DNA of 64,000 nt from Comamonas flocculans (lineage in GTDB: Bacteria > Pseudomonadota > Gammaproteobacteria > Burkholderiales > Burkholderiaceae_C): assembly GCF_007954405.1 (NCBI RefSeq), contig NZ_CP042344.1, positions 992,001 through 1,056,000 on the forward strand, read 5' to 3'. The translations under genes and the position numbers were made by a program. This document shows, in pieces, positions 31,341 through 39,742 of the stretch. Position 1 is the stretch's first letter. Each line of letters opens with the position of its first letter. A model generated the notes under the pieces. It worked only from the letters and a program-made list of their open reading frames with translations, had not been told where the DNA came from and did no database searches.

Positions 31341-32315
31341 ATGCACACCTTCATCGAAGAGCTGATCCGGCGCCACGCGCTGGACGCCGCGCAGGCCGAG
31401 CGCCTGTGGCAGCTTGCACGCCTGGACGCGCCGCCACCGCAGCTGCGCACCGGGCTGCAACGGGGGCTTGCCGTGACGGCGGCGCTGCTGCTGGGCGCGG
31501 CGCTGATCTTCTGGGTGGCCGCCAACTGGCAGCACATGGCGCTGCAGACCCGGCTGCACCTGCTGGAGGCGGCGGTGCTGGCGCCCGCCGTGCTGCTTGC
31601 GCTGCTCGCGCGTGCGCGCACCGCCCTGCTGCTGCTGACGACGCTGGCGCTGGGCGCCTTGCTCGCCTTCGTCGGCCAGACCTGGCAGACCGGCGCGGAC
31701 GCCTGGCAGCTGTTTGCCACCTGGGCGCTGCTCGCCTTGCCCTGGGCGCTGCTGGCGCGCCACGACGGGCTGTGGGCGCTGTGGCTGTTGATAGCGGGCG
31801 CGGGCCTGTTCGCCTGGGCCGGCGCGCCGCTGGGCCTGCAGGTCCTCTGGGCGCAAGACGGCCCCACCTCGCTGCGCCGCTACCTGGAACTGCTGCTGTG
31901 GGCGGCGCTGTTCCTGCTGCCCCTGGCCTTGTCCGCAACCGGGCTGATGCGCCAGCAGCGCCCGACGCTGAGCTGGTCCACCGCCGCCCTGCTGGCCTTG
32001 ACCGCCTGGAGCGCCGACGGCATCTTCAATCTGCTTGGCCGCCATACCGATGCGCAGTTCCTGCTGTGCGCGCTGCTCGTCGCCGGGGCCGTGCTGCTGG
32101 CCTGGCGCCGCCAGCCGCGTGAATACAGCGTGCTGGCGCTGGCGCTGATGGCCGCCAACGCGATGGGGCTGAGCACGCTGGGCTGGTGGCTGTTTCAGGG
32201 CGGCAACGACTTTGCGGCGGGCCGCATGCTGGCGCTGACGCTGGTCGCGGCGGTCAGCACCGGGCTCAGCATGCGCTGGCTCTACCGCCTGCAAGCCAGG
32301 GACGCCCCGGCATGA
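31341..32315 (+). CDS. DUF2157-type polytopic membrane protein
   Basis: A 324-residue protein. A short cytoplasmic N-terminus (HTFIEELIRRHALDAAQAE) precedes about nine or ten hydrophobic helices, the first two around LGAALIFWVAANWQHM. This N-terminal pattern and the IFWVAANW motif are typical of DUF2157 proteins, whose role is unknown. It overlaps the next gene by 4 bp (ATGA). DUF2157 and DUF4401/GDYXXLXY genes commonly travel as such pairs, suggesting the products form one membrane complex. Confidence 0.8.
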   Translation: MHTFIEELIRRHALDAAQAERLWQLARLDAPPPQLRTGLQRGLAVTAALLLGAALIFWVAANWQHMALQTRLHLLEAAVLAPAVLLALLARARTALLLLTTLALGALLAFVGQTWQTGADAWQLFATWALLALPWALLARHDGLWALWLLIAGAGLFAWAGAPLGLQVLWAQDGPTSLRRYLELLLWAALFLLPLALSATGLMRQQRPTLSWSTAALLALTAWSADGIFNLLGRHTDAQFLLCALLVAGAVLLAWRRQPREYSVLALALMAANAMGLSTLGWWLFQGGNDFAAGRMLALTLVAAVSTGLSMRWLYRLQARDAPA

Positions 32316-34048
32316 AGGCACAGGCACAGGCGCAGCTGCTGCAGCAGGGCGTCGCCCAGGGGCTGCTGCCCGCGCAGGCCTTGCAGGGGCCGCAGCAGGG
32401 GGCGCAGCCTTCCTGGCCGGTGATGGTGCTGGGCTACCTCGGCGCCAGTCTGGTGACGGTGCTGGGCCTGGGCGTGCTGGCGCTTCTGTCCTGGGGCGCG
32501 ATCTTTCGCCCGCCCGGCTCGCTGCTGAGTTGTCTGGCTCTCACCGCCGCCGCGGTGTATCTGCTGCGCACGCGACGCGGCCTGTTTGCCGCGCAGATGG
32601 CCTTCAGCCTGCTGCTCGTCGGCCAGGTGATGTGGCTGCTGAGCTGGGGCCTTCACTGGTGGACGCAGGACCACGCGGCGCTTGTCGGGCCGCTGCTGGG
32701 CCTGCTGGCGCTGCAGCTGGGCGCGGCATGGCTGGCGCGCGTGGTCTGGGTGCAGCGCCTGCTGGGCATGGCGGCGGCGTGGACCTTTGTCTTCATTCCG
32801 CTTGGGCTGCATGCCGATGCCAACCTCGTCGACAGCGTGCTCACGGGTTCGCTCGCGGACGGCGCCAGTCTGAACCTCTGGCTGCTCACCGCCGCCTGGG
32901 CGCTGTGGTGCCTGAGGCAAGCCCGCATGCGCCCGCGCGCCTGCTCGCTCAGGCTGAGCGCGCTGGCCGACGGCGCCGCGGTGGCACTGCTGCTGGCGGC
33001 TCCGCTGCTGATGGCGCTGCAGGGCCTGGCCCAGGGGCTGGTCGGCATGGACGCACAGTCGCCGCTGGAGACCCTGTCGGCGCTGTTTGACTTCAACGGC
33101 CGCATCGCGCTGCGCACCCTGCTGGTAGCGGCCAGCGCCGCCTGGCTGCTGGGCCGGCGCCAGCCGGATGCCGAGGCGGCCGCCGAAATGCGCGCCGCCC
33201 GCCCGCTGCTGGCCCTGGTCTATGCGCTGCTCCTGCTGGCCTGCTGGGTCCTGCCGGTGGAGACGGCCGCCGTGGTCGGCACGGTGGCGCTGGGCACGGG
33301 CCGCCGGCGCCTGTGGTGGCTGGCGCTGGCCGTGCTGCTGGCGCAACTGGCGCAGTTCTATTACCTGCTGCAGTGGTCGCTGAGCGACAAGGCCCTGCTG
33401 CTCGCGGGCGCCGGCGCGCTGCTGGCGCTGGCCGTGGCCGCGCTGTCGCGCACCTCTGGGCAAAGGCCGCTTGCGCCGGCCCCCCAGAGCGAGGCCGCAG
33501 CGGGGCGGCGCGGCCGGGCGGCGGCGTTCACGGCGCTGGCGGTGGCGCTGCTCGCCGTCGCGCTGGTGCACCAGGACGCGCGCCACAAGCAGCAGCTCCT
33601 CGCCCAGGGGCAAAAGGTCTTCGTGGCGCTGGCGCCGGTCGATCCGCGCTCCCTGATGCAGGGCGACTACATGGCGCTCAACTTTGCGCTGCCAGCCGGG
33701 CTGCGCGAGCAGCTTGGACAAGCCGACGGGCGCGACTGGAATGCCCGCCGGCATGCCGTGGCGCGGCTCGGCCCGCAGGGGGTGGCCGAGCTGCAGCGCC
33801 TGGCCCGCCTGGACGAGCCCCTGGCGGCCGATGAGCTGCTGCTGCCGCTGCGCTACCTCAAGGGCCGCTGGACGCTGGTGACCGACGCCTACTTCTTCCC
33901 CGAAGGCCAGGGCGAGCGCTTCAGCCGGGCGCGCTACGGCGAGTTTCGGGTGCTGCCCGGCGGCAAGGCCTTGCTTGCCGGGCTGGCGGACGCGTCCCTG
34001 CAGCCCATCGCCGCGCTGGCACCGGCGCCACCGCGCAGCGGCAAGTAG
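32312..34048 (+). CDS. DUF4401 / GDYXXLXY-domain membrane protein
   Basis: A 578-residue fusion. The first two thirds have about ten hydrophobic segments of DUF4401 type. After a short basic stretch (GRRGRAA) comes a further membrane helix and an extracytoplasmic GDYXXLXY domain, with VDPRSLMQGDYMALNF giving the name-giving motif. In many genomes these two modules are separate genes, so the fusion supports joint function. Starting at 32312 gives an overlap with the preceding stop. No catalytic residue can be assigned. Confidence 0.78.
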   Translation: MKAQAQAQLLQQGVAQGLLPAQALQGPQQGAQPSWPVMVLGYLGASLVTVLGLGVLALLSWGAIFRPPGSLLSCLALTAAAVYLLRTRRGLFAAQMAFSLLLVGQVMWLLSWGLHWWTQDHAALVGPLLGLLALQLGAAWLARVVWVQRLLGMAAAWTFVFIPLGLHADANLVDSVLTGSLADGASLNLWLLTAAWALWCLRQARMRPRACSLRLSALADGAAVALLLAAPLLMALQGLAQGLVGMDAQSPLETLSALFDFNGRIALRTLLVAASAAWLLGRRQPDAEAAAEMRAARPLLALVYALLLLACWVLPVETAAVVGTVALGTGRRRLWWLALAVLLAQLAQFYYLLQWSLSDKALLLAGAGALLALAVAALSRTSGQRPLAPAPQSEAAAGRRGRAAAFTALAVALLAVALVHQDARHKQQLLAQGQKVFVALAPVDPRSLMQGDYMALNFALPAGLREQLGQADGRDWNARRHAVARLGPQGVAELQRLARLDEPLAADELLLPLRYLKGRWTLVTDAYFFPEGQGERFSRARYGEFRVLPGGKALLAGLADASLQPIAALAPAPPRSGK

Positions 34049-34120
34049 GGCCTGCAGGCCCATCTGCCCCGGCACAGCGCGGCCCACCCGCGCGCCGGCG
34101 ACCGCAATGGAAGGGCGACT

Positions 34121-34987
34121 TCAGCGCGCTGCCCGGTCGGCACTGCGCAGCACACCGGCAACGATCAGCAACTGCGCCGCGTAGTAGCTGCTGAGCACCC
34201 ACAGCGGCGCCCAGGGCAGGGGCTGCACGAACCGGCTGGTGGCCAGCAAGGCGTCGCTGAGCATGAAGCAGCAGGCGCCCAGCGCCACGCACAGCGGCGC
34301 CGGCCCGCGCAGCGCCTGCCAGCGCGCCCAGGCCTGTGCCGCCATCAGCACGATGGCCAGCACGTAAACCGCCACCGGCAGACGCAATTCAGGCGGCAGC
34401 CCGCCGCGCCACAGGAAGGCGTACATGCCCGCACCCAGCGCCAGCGTGGCCGCGAGCGCCGCGCGCTGGGCCAGCCAGCGGCTGCCCCGGCGAAACAGCG
34501 CAATGTAGGCAAGATGCGCAAGCAGAAAGCTCACGAGGCCGGGAATGAAGCGGTCGGGCAGCATGAGGAAGACGTCGCCCGCCAGCGATGCGCCCAGCGC
34601 AAGCAGCAGCCAGGCATGCAAGGGTTTGAAGGAAAATCGGCCGTTTCCCCTTGTGCCACTTGCGCCAGCAGCTACCGCGGCGATAGCAAACACCATGGCA
34701 GCGGGTTTGGCAAGGCAATGCCAGGACGGCAGCGCAAGCGCGCCGGTAGCGGTGGCCATCGCGCCGGCCTGCGCCATCAGTGCTTCCCACAAGCCCAGCC
34801 CGCCGTGCCATGCCGCGCCCAGGGCCACGAGGCAGGCCAGCAGGGCGGCGCACCAGATGAGCCACCACGGCAGGTCGCCGCGCGTGCCCCAGGCCAGCGC
34901 CAGCGCTGCGGCCGCCGGCATGGGCAGCAGGCCCAGCAGCTTCGGGCCGCGCACGGTTGTGGAAACTATGGATGCGGCGGAGTGCAT
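34121..34987 (-). CDS. YhhN/TMEM86-family membrane protein (lysoplasmalogenase-like)
   Basis: A 288-residue membrane protein. The C-terminal 200 residues match YhhN: a SLAGDVFLMLP signature, then FIPGLVSFLLAHLAYIALF and LSDALLATSRF. TMEM86-type members hydrolyse lysoplasmalogens, but bacterial roles are not settled. The usual length is about 210 residues; here about 70 extra hydrophobic residues come first. An Asp/Gly-poor, Ser/Arg/Gly-rich insertion (GASGTRGNGRFSF) lies just before the conserved KPLHAWLLLAL. That insertion is encoded by DNA resembling the dispersed repeat. The ATG at 34987 is tentative, because the true start depends on how much of the extension is real. Confidence 0.75.
   Translation of the reverse strand: MHSAASIVSTTVRGPKLLGLLPMPAAAALALAWGTRGDLPWWLIWCAALLACLVALGAAWHGGLGLWEALMAQAGAMATATGALALPSWHCLAKPAAMVFAIAAVAAGASGTRGNGRFSFKPLHAWLLLALGASLAGDVFLMLPDRFIPGLVSFLLAHLAYIALFRRGSRWLAQRAALAATLALGAGMYAFLWRGGLPPELRLPVAVYVLAIVLMAAQAWARWQALRGPAPLCVALGACCFMLSDALLATSRFVQPLPWAPLWVLSSYYAAQLLIVAGVLRSADRAAR
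34632..34676 (-). repeat. Repeat-like 45-bp segment inside the yhhN-type gene
   Basis: On the plus strand this begins GAAAATCGGCC and ends GCGCCAGCAGCTACC. Aligned without gaps to intergenic copy D (36562-36606), 25 of 45 positions agree. The two ends agree best. It encodes the residues around AAGASGTRGNGRF, in frame, where the YhhN family has no conserved sequence. Confidence 0.4.
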
Positions 34988-35065
34988 GGCGTGCGCGGCG
35001 TCGGCCGGGGTGTCGGTACTCCGGGATTGTGTGCTACCCGTGCCTGCTTGCGCTAGAGTTGCCGC

Positions 35066-36553
35066 ATGCAGTCCGAACCCACCCCGGCCGAGCGCGCTGC
35101 GCGCCAAAGCGAGCTCGTGCAAGCCCTGGCCACCTGCCTGCCGGCCGATGCGCTGCTCTACCAGCCCGAGGACACCACGCCCTACGAATGCGACGGCCTG
35201 ACCGCCTACCGCCAGCGCCCGCTGCTCGTCTGCCTGCCGCAAACCGAAGAGCAGGTGCGGGCCATACTGCAGACCTGCCACCGCCTGCGGGCGCCAGTGG
35301 TGGCGCGCGGTGCAGGCACCGGCCTGTCGGGCGGCGCGCTGCCGCACCCCATGGGCGTGACGCTGTCGCTGGCCCGGTTCAACCGCATCGTGCAGATCGA
35401 CCCGCTGGCGCGCACCGCACGGGTGCAATGCGGGGTGAGGAACCTGGCGATCAGCGAAGCGGCGGCGCGCCACGGTCTGTACTACGCGCCCGACCCGTCA
35501 AGCCAGATCGCCTGCAGCATAGGCGGCAACATCGCGGAAAACTCGGGCGGCGTGCACTGCCTGAAGTACGGGCTGACGCTGCACAACGTGCTGCGCGTGC
35601 GCGGCTACACCGTGCAGGGCGAGCCCGTCGAGTTCGGCTCCGAGGCGCTGGACACGCCGGGCCTGGACCTGCTGGCCGCCGTCATCGGCAGCGAGGGCAT
35701 GCTGGCCGTCACGCTCGAAGCGACGGTGCGCCTGATTCCCAAGCCGCAGACCGCCCGCTGCATCATGGCCAGCTTCGCCGACGTGCGCGACGCGGGCAAC
35801 GCGGTGGCGGCGGTGATCGGCGAAGGCATCATCCCGGCAGGCCTGGAGATGATGGACGGCCCCATGACGCGCGCGGTGGAAGACTTCGTGCATGCCGGCT
35901 ACGACCTCGCGGCCGCCGCCATCCTGCTGTGCGAAAGCGATGGCACCAGCGAGGAAGTCGAGGAAGAGATCGCGCGCATGGGCCAGGTGCTGCGCGCCGC
36001 AGGCGCCACCGCCATCGCCGTGAGCCAGAGCGAAGAAGAGCGCCTGCGCTTCTGGAGCGGGCGCAAGAACGCCTTCCCGGCCAGCGGGCGCATCAGCCCC
36101 GACTACATGTGCATGGACTCCACCATCCCGCGCAAGCGCCTGGCCGACATCCTGCTGGCGATTGCCGAGATGGAGAAAAAATACGGCCTGCGCTGCTGCA
36201 ACGTCTTCCATGCGGGCGACGGCAACCTGCACCCGCTGATCCTGTTCGACGCCAACGACGCCGACCAGCTGCAGCGCGCCGAAGCCTTCGGCGCCGACAT
36301 CCTGGAGACTAGCGTGGCCATGGGCGGCACCATCACCGGCGAGCACGGCGTGGGCGTGGAAAAGCTCAACTCCATGTGCGTGCAGTTCTCGCCCGCGGAG
36401 CGCGCCCAGATGCTGGCGCTCAAGCATGCCTTCGATCCCGAGGGCTTGCTGAACCCCGGCAAGCTCATCCCCACGCTGTCGCGCTGCGCCGAGTACGGCA
36501 AGATGCTGGTGCGTGGCGGGCGGCTCGCACACCCCGAACTGCCGCGCTTTTGA
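35066..36553 (+). CDS. glcD: FAD-linked glycolate/lactate oxidase subunit GlcD-like
   Basis: A 495-residue flavoprotein of the VAO/PCMH family. The FAD-binding domain has PVVARGAGTGLSGGALP and SIGGNIAENSGGVHCLKYG. The C-terminal cap has NVFHAGDGNLHP and ITGEHGVGVEK, with the conserved FDPEGLLNPGK tail. GlcD oxidises glycolate or D-lactate, passing electrons to GlcE/GlcF. Those genes are not downstream here, so the product may work with subunits encoded elsewhere or be a D-2-hydroxyacid dehydrogenase. It is divergent from the YhhN gene. Confidence 0.9.
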   Translation: MQSEPTPAERAARQSELVQALATCLPADALLYQPEDTTPYECDGLTAYRQRPLLVCLPQTEEQVRAILQTCHRLRAPVVARGAGTGLSGGALPHPMGVTLSLARFNRIVQIDPLARTARVQCGVRNLAISEAAARHGLYYAPDPSSQIACSIGGNIAENSGGVHCLKYGLTLHNVLRVRGYTVQGEPVEFGSEALDTPGLDLLAAVIGSEGMLAVTLEATVRLIPKPQTARCIMASFADVRDAGNAVAAVIGEGIIPAGLEMMDGPMTRAVEDFVHAGYDLAAAAILLCESDGTSEEVEEEIARMGQVLRAAGATAIAVSQSEEERLRFWSGRKNAFPASGRISPDYMCMDSTIPRKRLADILLAIAEMEKKYGLRCCNVFHAGDGNLHPLILFDANDADQLQRAEAFGADILETSVAMGGTITGEHGVGVEKLNSMCVQFSPAERAQMLALKHAFDPEGLLNPGKLIPTLSRCAEYGKMLVRGGRLAHPELPRF

Positions 36554-36561
36554 TTTTATGG

Positions 36562-36610
36562 TCAAAACGGGCTCTAACGCCCGTCCATCAAGCGCTGCCA
36601 GCTATCAAAA
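36562..36610 (-). repeat. Dispersed ~45-bp intergenic repeat, copy D
   Basis: TCAAAACGGGCTCTAACGCC followed by CGTCCATCAAGCGCTGCCAG and CTATCAAAA is the clearest copy. It fills the 62-bp space between the stops of convergent glcD and phaM. In that position it may act as a bidirectional 3'-end signal, though no long T-run is present. Confidence 0.7.
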
Positions 36611-36615
36611 CCGGT

Positions 36616-37344
36616 TTATTTGCCGGACTTCCCGCCGGCCTTGCGCGCCGCCTTGGCGGGCACGGCCTTGCCGGCGGCCGGCCGCTTGCGCGCCTTGGCC
36701 GCCTTTTGGGCGGCGGGCGCCGGCGCGGCGCTCAGCGCCGAAGCCATTTCCTGCGCCGCTTTGACGGCCCCGGCCGTCATCTGGCGCGAGGCATCGAGCG
36801 CCGCCTGCTGGGCGTTCGCGTCGCCCATGGCCTGGCTGGCCAGCTGCTGGAATTGCTGCGTCAGCGCGCCCCACCACTGCAGCGGGTCCACGCCCGCCGC
36901 TGCGGGCGCCTGCGCCGCATCCTCATCGGCATCGGGCCGGGCCTGCGCTGCCGTGCGGGCGCCCTGCTCCGGCGCCGCGGGTTCAGGCGCAGGCTCAGCC
37001 GCCGGAGCAGGCTCGGGCGCGGCGGAGCCCGCAGTGAAGGCACCCCGGGCCAGGTCGGTCATCGCCACGTTCATGCCCTGCAGCGTCGCCAGTGTCATGC
37101 GCTGGACCTGCAGGGCCTGGATGGTGGCCGTCAGCGCCCCGGCGTTCTGTTCCAGCCAGAACTGCACGGTCTTGAGTTCGCGGATGCGCTGGTCGATCTC
37201 GGGCAGGCTCAGCGTCGGCGCGACCCAGCCGGCCAGCGGCGGCATGGCCGGCATGGCGCTGGCCGCGCCTTCCGAGAGCTTCTGCAGGAAGTCGAAACCG
37301 GGCACGAAACGCCCGAAGCCGAAGGGGGATGTGTCGCTGCTCAT
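36616..37344 (-). CDS. phaM: PhaM-like polyhydroxyalkanoate granule regulatory protein
   Basis: A 242-residue protein. The N-terminal half has the PhaM-type core: FVPGFDFLQKL, LPEIDQRIRELKTVQFWLEQNA and MTLATLQGMNVAM. A Pro/Ala/Glu linker is followed by an amphipathic helix region and a tail rich in Lys, Ala and Arg (ARKRPAAGK). The tail resembles histone-H1-like DNA-binding tails. In Ralstonia, PhaM activates PHA synthase PhaC and tethers granules to the nucleoid. The same role is inferred here. No pha synthesis genes adjoin. Its 3' end faces glcD across a repeat. Confidence 0.85.
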   Translation of the reverse strand: MSSDTSPFGFGRFVPGFDFLQKLSEGAASAMPAMPPLAGWVAPTLSLPEIDQRIRELKTVQFWLEQNAGALTATIQALQVQRMTLATLQGMNVAMTDLARGAFTAGSAAPEPAPAAEPAPEPAAPEQGARTAAQARPDADEDAAQAPAAAGVDPLQWWGALTQQFQQLASQAMGDANAQQAALDASRQMTAGAVKAAQEMASALSAAPAPAAQKAAKARKRPAAGKAVPAKAARKAGGKSGK

Positions 37345-37377
37345 GTTCGCTCCTGAAGTGGCCGTCAGGCCGCCAGC

Positions 37378-38133
37378 TTAGCGCGCGGGCGGCTGCAGGT
37401 ACAGCCGGGCCAGCTGCTGGCGCGCTGCTTCGCTCAGACCCAGGCGTTCGCGCAGATAGGTCTGTACGCCACCATGCTCGCGTTCGATCGCATCGAGCGC
37501 CGTCTGCAGATAGCCCGCATGCACGCCCCAGATCACCGCGTGCACCGCGCGCGTGCGCGCGTCGTCGGCCGGCGCGGGCGGGCGGCGGTAGAGCCGGTTG
37601 GTCAGCAGGTAGTCGTGCATCACCGTCTCGCGCGGCACGCCCAGCGCCAGCAGCAGCAGCGCGGCGGCGTAGCCCGTGCGGTCCTTGCCGGCGGTGCAAT
37701 GAAACACCAGCGGCGCGCCGTCTTCCAGCAATTGCCCGAAGAAGGCCCGAAGCTGCGGTGCATCGTCGGCCACGAAACCCAGGTAGGTGTCGTGCATCAG
37801 GCGCTCGGCATGGCTTGCATCGAGCAGTTCCCCACGCGCGCTCAGCTCGCGAAAGCGACGCACCACGGTCGGCTCTATCGGCAGCGCGAGCTGCGCCACG
37901 CCGGGCAGCGCGTAGGCATGCTGCGCACGCTCGGCCTGGCCGCGAAAATCCACGGCGCGCGCCAGGCCCAGCGCGGCCAGCGCCTGGGCGTCCTCGCTCG
38001 TCAATGCCGCCAGGTGGTCGGAGCGAAACAGCCGGCGCCAGCGCACGCGCCGGCCGTCGGCCGCCGCATAGCCGCCGAGATCACGGAAATTGCTGGCCCC
38101 TTGCAGCGCAAGGGCGCGGTCGGTTTCGGTCAT
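37378..38133 (-). CDS. Tyrosine/serine protein phosphatase (PtpB-type)
   Basis: A 251-residue phosphatase. The N-terminal NFRDLGGY motif and RWRRLFRSDHLAAL are typical of the bacterial Y_phosphatase3 group. The active-site P-loop is HCTAGKDRTG, with the nucleophilic Cys and the Lys-Asp variation that in this group allows dual or phosphoinositide specificity. The ATG at 38133 is chosen because it directly precedes the conserved N-terminus. It is a lone gene 33 bp upstream of phaM on the same strand, so the two may be cotranscribed. Its substrates are unknown. Confidence 0.9.
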   Translation of the reverse strand: MTETDRALALQGASNFRDLGGYAAADGRRVRWRRLFRSDHLAALTSEDAQALAALGLARAVDFRGQAERAQHAYALPGVAQLALPIEPTVVRRFRELSARGELLDASHAERLMHDTYLGFVADDAPQLRAFFGQLLEDGAPLVFHCTAGKDRTGYAAALLLLALGVPRETVMHDYLLTNRLYRRPPAPADDARTRAVHAVIWGVHAGYLQTALDAIEREHGGVQTYLRERLGLSEAARQQLARLYLQPPAR

Positions 38134-38212
38134 GGACCAACTGTATGCGAGCCGGCTGCCACCGGCTATCGCCCAGGCTCTAACATCGCGCCCTTCAGAA
38201 GCGGGAGCCGCG

Positions 38213-38824
38213 ATGTCGCTCAATACCTGGCTGATCTACCTGCTGGCCAGCATCGGCCTGTCGCTTTCGCCCGGGCCCAACGGGCTGCTGGCGCTCACGC
38301 ATGGCGCGATGTACGGCCAGCGGCGCACGCTGTTCACCATCGCCGGCGGGGTGCTGGGCTTCGTGGCGGTGATCGCGCTGTCGATGTTCGGCATCGGCGC
38401 CTTGATCCGTACCTCCGCGCAATGGCTCACGGTGCTGAAATGGGGCGGCGGCCTTTACCTGGTGTGGCTGGGCATCCAGGTCTGGCGCGCTCCGCCGGTC
38501 ACCCTGGTGGAACGTTCGCAGTCCGGCCCGGGCAGTGCCCGGCGCATGTTCGGCCAGGGCGTGCTGTCGGCCACCACCAACCCGAAGGCGCTGCTCTTCT
38601 TCACCGCCTTCCTGCCGCAGTTCATGAATGCCGAGCACAGCCTGCTGCTGCAGTTTGCCATCCTGGCAGGCACCTTTGCCGCCACCGAACTGCTGACCGA
38701 ATACCTGCTGGCCAGCGCCGCCCAGCGCATCAGCCCCTGGCTGGCGCGGGCGGGGCGGCGCTTCAACCGCGCCTGCGGGGGAGTGTTCATGGCCCTGGGG
38801 GCGCTGCTGCCGCTGCGCGGCTAG
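38213..38824 (+). CDS. LysE/RhtB-family amino-acid exporter
   Basis: A 203-residue membrane protein with six hydrophobic segments. It opens with WLIYLLASIGLSLSPGPNGL, the family signature SPGPN, followed by the glycine-rich GVLGFVAVIAL. NPKALLFFTAFLPQF in the middle is also diagnostic. These proteins export basic or neutral amino acids or homoserine lactones; specificity is not visible. The ATG at 38213 follows GGGAG. It is divergent from the phosphatase gene and is followed by tRNA-Arg on the other strand. Confidence 0.93.
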   Translation: MSLNTWLIYLLASIGLSLSPGPNGLLALTHGAMYGQRRTLFTIAGGVLGFVAVIALSMFGIGALIRTSAQWLTVLKWGGGLYLVWLGIQVWRAPPVTLVERSQSGPGSARRMFGQGVLSATTNPKALLFFTAFLPQFMNAEHSLLLQFAILAGTFAATELLTEYLLASAAQRISPWLARAGRRFNRACGGVFMALGALLPLRG

Positions 38825-38845
38825 CGGCGGCGCGGGCAGGAGGGG

Positions 38846-38921
38846 TGGCGCGGCTGGCGGGGATCGAACCCACGACCCTTGGCTTCGGAGGCCAATACTC
38901 TATCCACTGAGCTACAGCCGC
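38846..38921 (-). tRNA. tRNA-Arg (anticodon CCG)
   Basis: Read on the minus strand, the acceptor arm GCGGCTG pairs with CAGCCGC, followed by discriminator G and an encoded CCA. The anticodon stem TTGGC/GCCAA encloses the loop CTCCGAA, so the anticodon is CCG, reading CGG. The T arm contains GGTTCGATCC and the D arm TAGCTCAGTGGATAGAG. Total length is 76 with CCA. Confidence 0.96.
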
Positions 38922-38938
38922 TGGGAGTAAGCCGCAAA

Positions 38939-39568
38939 TTATCGCATGCGCCCCTGGGTGGCGAAGCCCAGACCACTCAGATAGACCTCCATCATCGCCG
39001 CACCGGCCTCTTGCAGGTCGAATGCGCCGCCGCCCAGGATCCAGGCCTGCAGCAGGCCGTCAAACAAGGCCTGCAGGCCCAGCGCGGCATCGGCCGCCGC
39101 CAGCGGCAGCCGCACGGATTGCTGCCTGGCGGCGAGCGTCATGTCGCGCATCAGCTGTGCGTGCAGGCGCTGCAGCGCCGCCTGGTGGCGCTCGCGCACG
39201 CCCGCCAGTTCGGCTACGTATTCCACCCGGTACATGGCAATTTCAAACACCCGCCGGGTGTGTTCATCCTCGGCCAGGCTGCGCAGCAGGCCCTGCACCA
39301 CGCTGCGTACACGCTGCAAGGGGTCCAGCCCGGCGGGGGGATCGGCCATGGCCGCCTCCAGTGGCAGGGTGACGCGGTCCATCATGGCGTTGAACAGGTC
39401 CACCTTGTCCTTGAAGTGCCAGTAGATCGCGCCGCGCGTGGCGCCCGCCGCCTGGGCAATCTCGGCCAGCGAGGCCCGCCCCACGCCTTTGTCGTAGAAC
39501 ACGCGCTCGGCTGCGTCCAGCAGTGCCTGCCGGGTGGCGTCGGCTTCTTCCTTGGTGCGTCGGGCCAT
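38939..39568 (-). CDS. TetR-family repressor of the RND efflux operon (AcrR/TtgR-like)
   Basis: A 209-residue regulator. The N-terminal helix-turn-helix covers about residues 10-55 (MARRTKEEADATRQALLDAA, then ATRGAIYWHFKDKVDLF). The C-terminal ligand domain resembles TtgR/AcrR repressors, which bind drugs and release DNA. It is divergent from the efflux genes. The 174-bp space between them holds a palindrome that overlaps both -10 boxes, so autoregulation and repression of the pump are likely. Confidence 0.93.
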   Translation of the reverse strand: MARRTKEEADATRQALLDAAERVFYDKGVGRASLAEIAQAAGATRGAIYWHFKDKVDLFNAMMDRVTLPLEAAMADPPAGLDPLQRVRSVVQGLLRSLAEDEHTRRVFEIAMYRVEYVAELAGVRERHQAALQRLHAQLMRDMTLAARQQSVRLPLAAADAALGLQALFDGLLQAWILGGGAFDLQEAGAAMMEVYLSGLGFATQGRMR

Positions 39569-39620
39569 CGGACAATTTTTTCAGGAACAGGGAAAATGCG
39601 CGGTTTGATGCAGTGGGTTT

Positions 39621-39650
39621 GATTATACATTCATTGATGTATGTATAATC
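39621..39650. promoter_or_regulatory. TetR-type operator overlapping divergent promoters
   Basis: GATTATACAT and ATGTATAATC form perfect 10-bp inverted arms around a 10-bp centre (39631-39640). The inner TACATTCATTGATGTATGTA resembles AcrR/TtgR operators. Each arm contains a TATAAT -10 box: 39644-39649 for the efflux operon on plus, and 39622-39627 for the repressor gene on minus. Bound repressor would block both. Confidence 0.82.
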
Positions 39651-39742
39651 GCGCCCTTGCCCGAAGACCCTTCGGTGTTTTCGGCCCTTCCAGACGCAAT
39701 GGGCTGGAACGGCGGGCCGCACCCTCTTACTGGAAACAAGCA

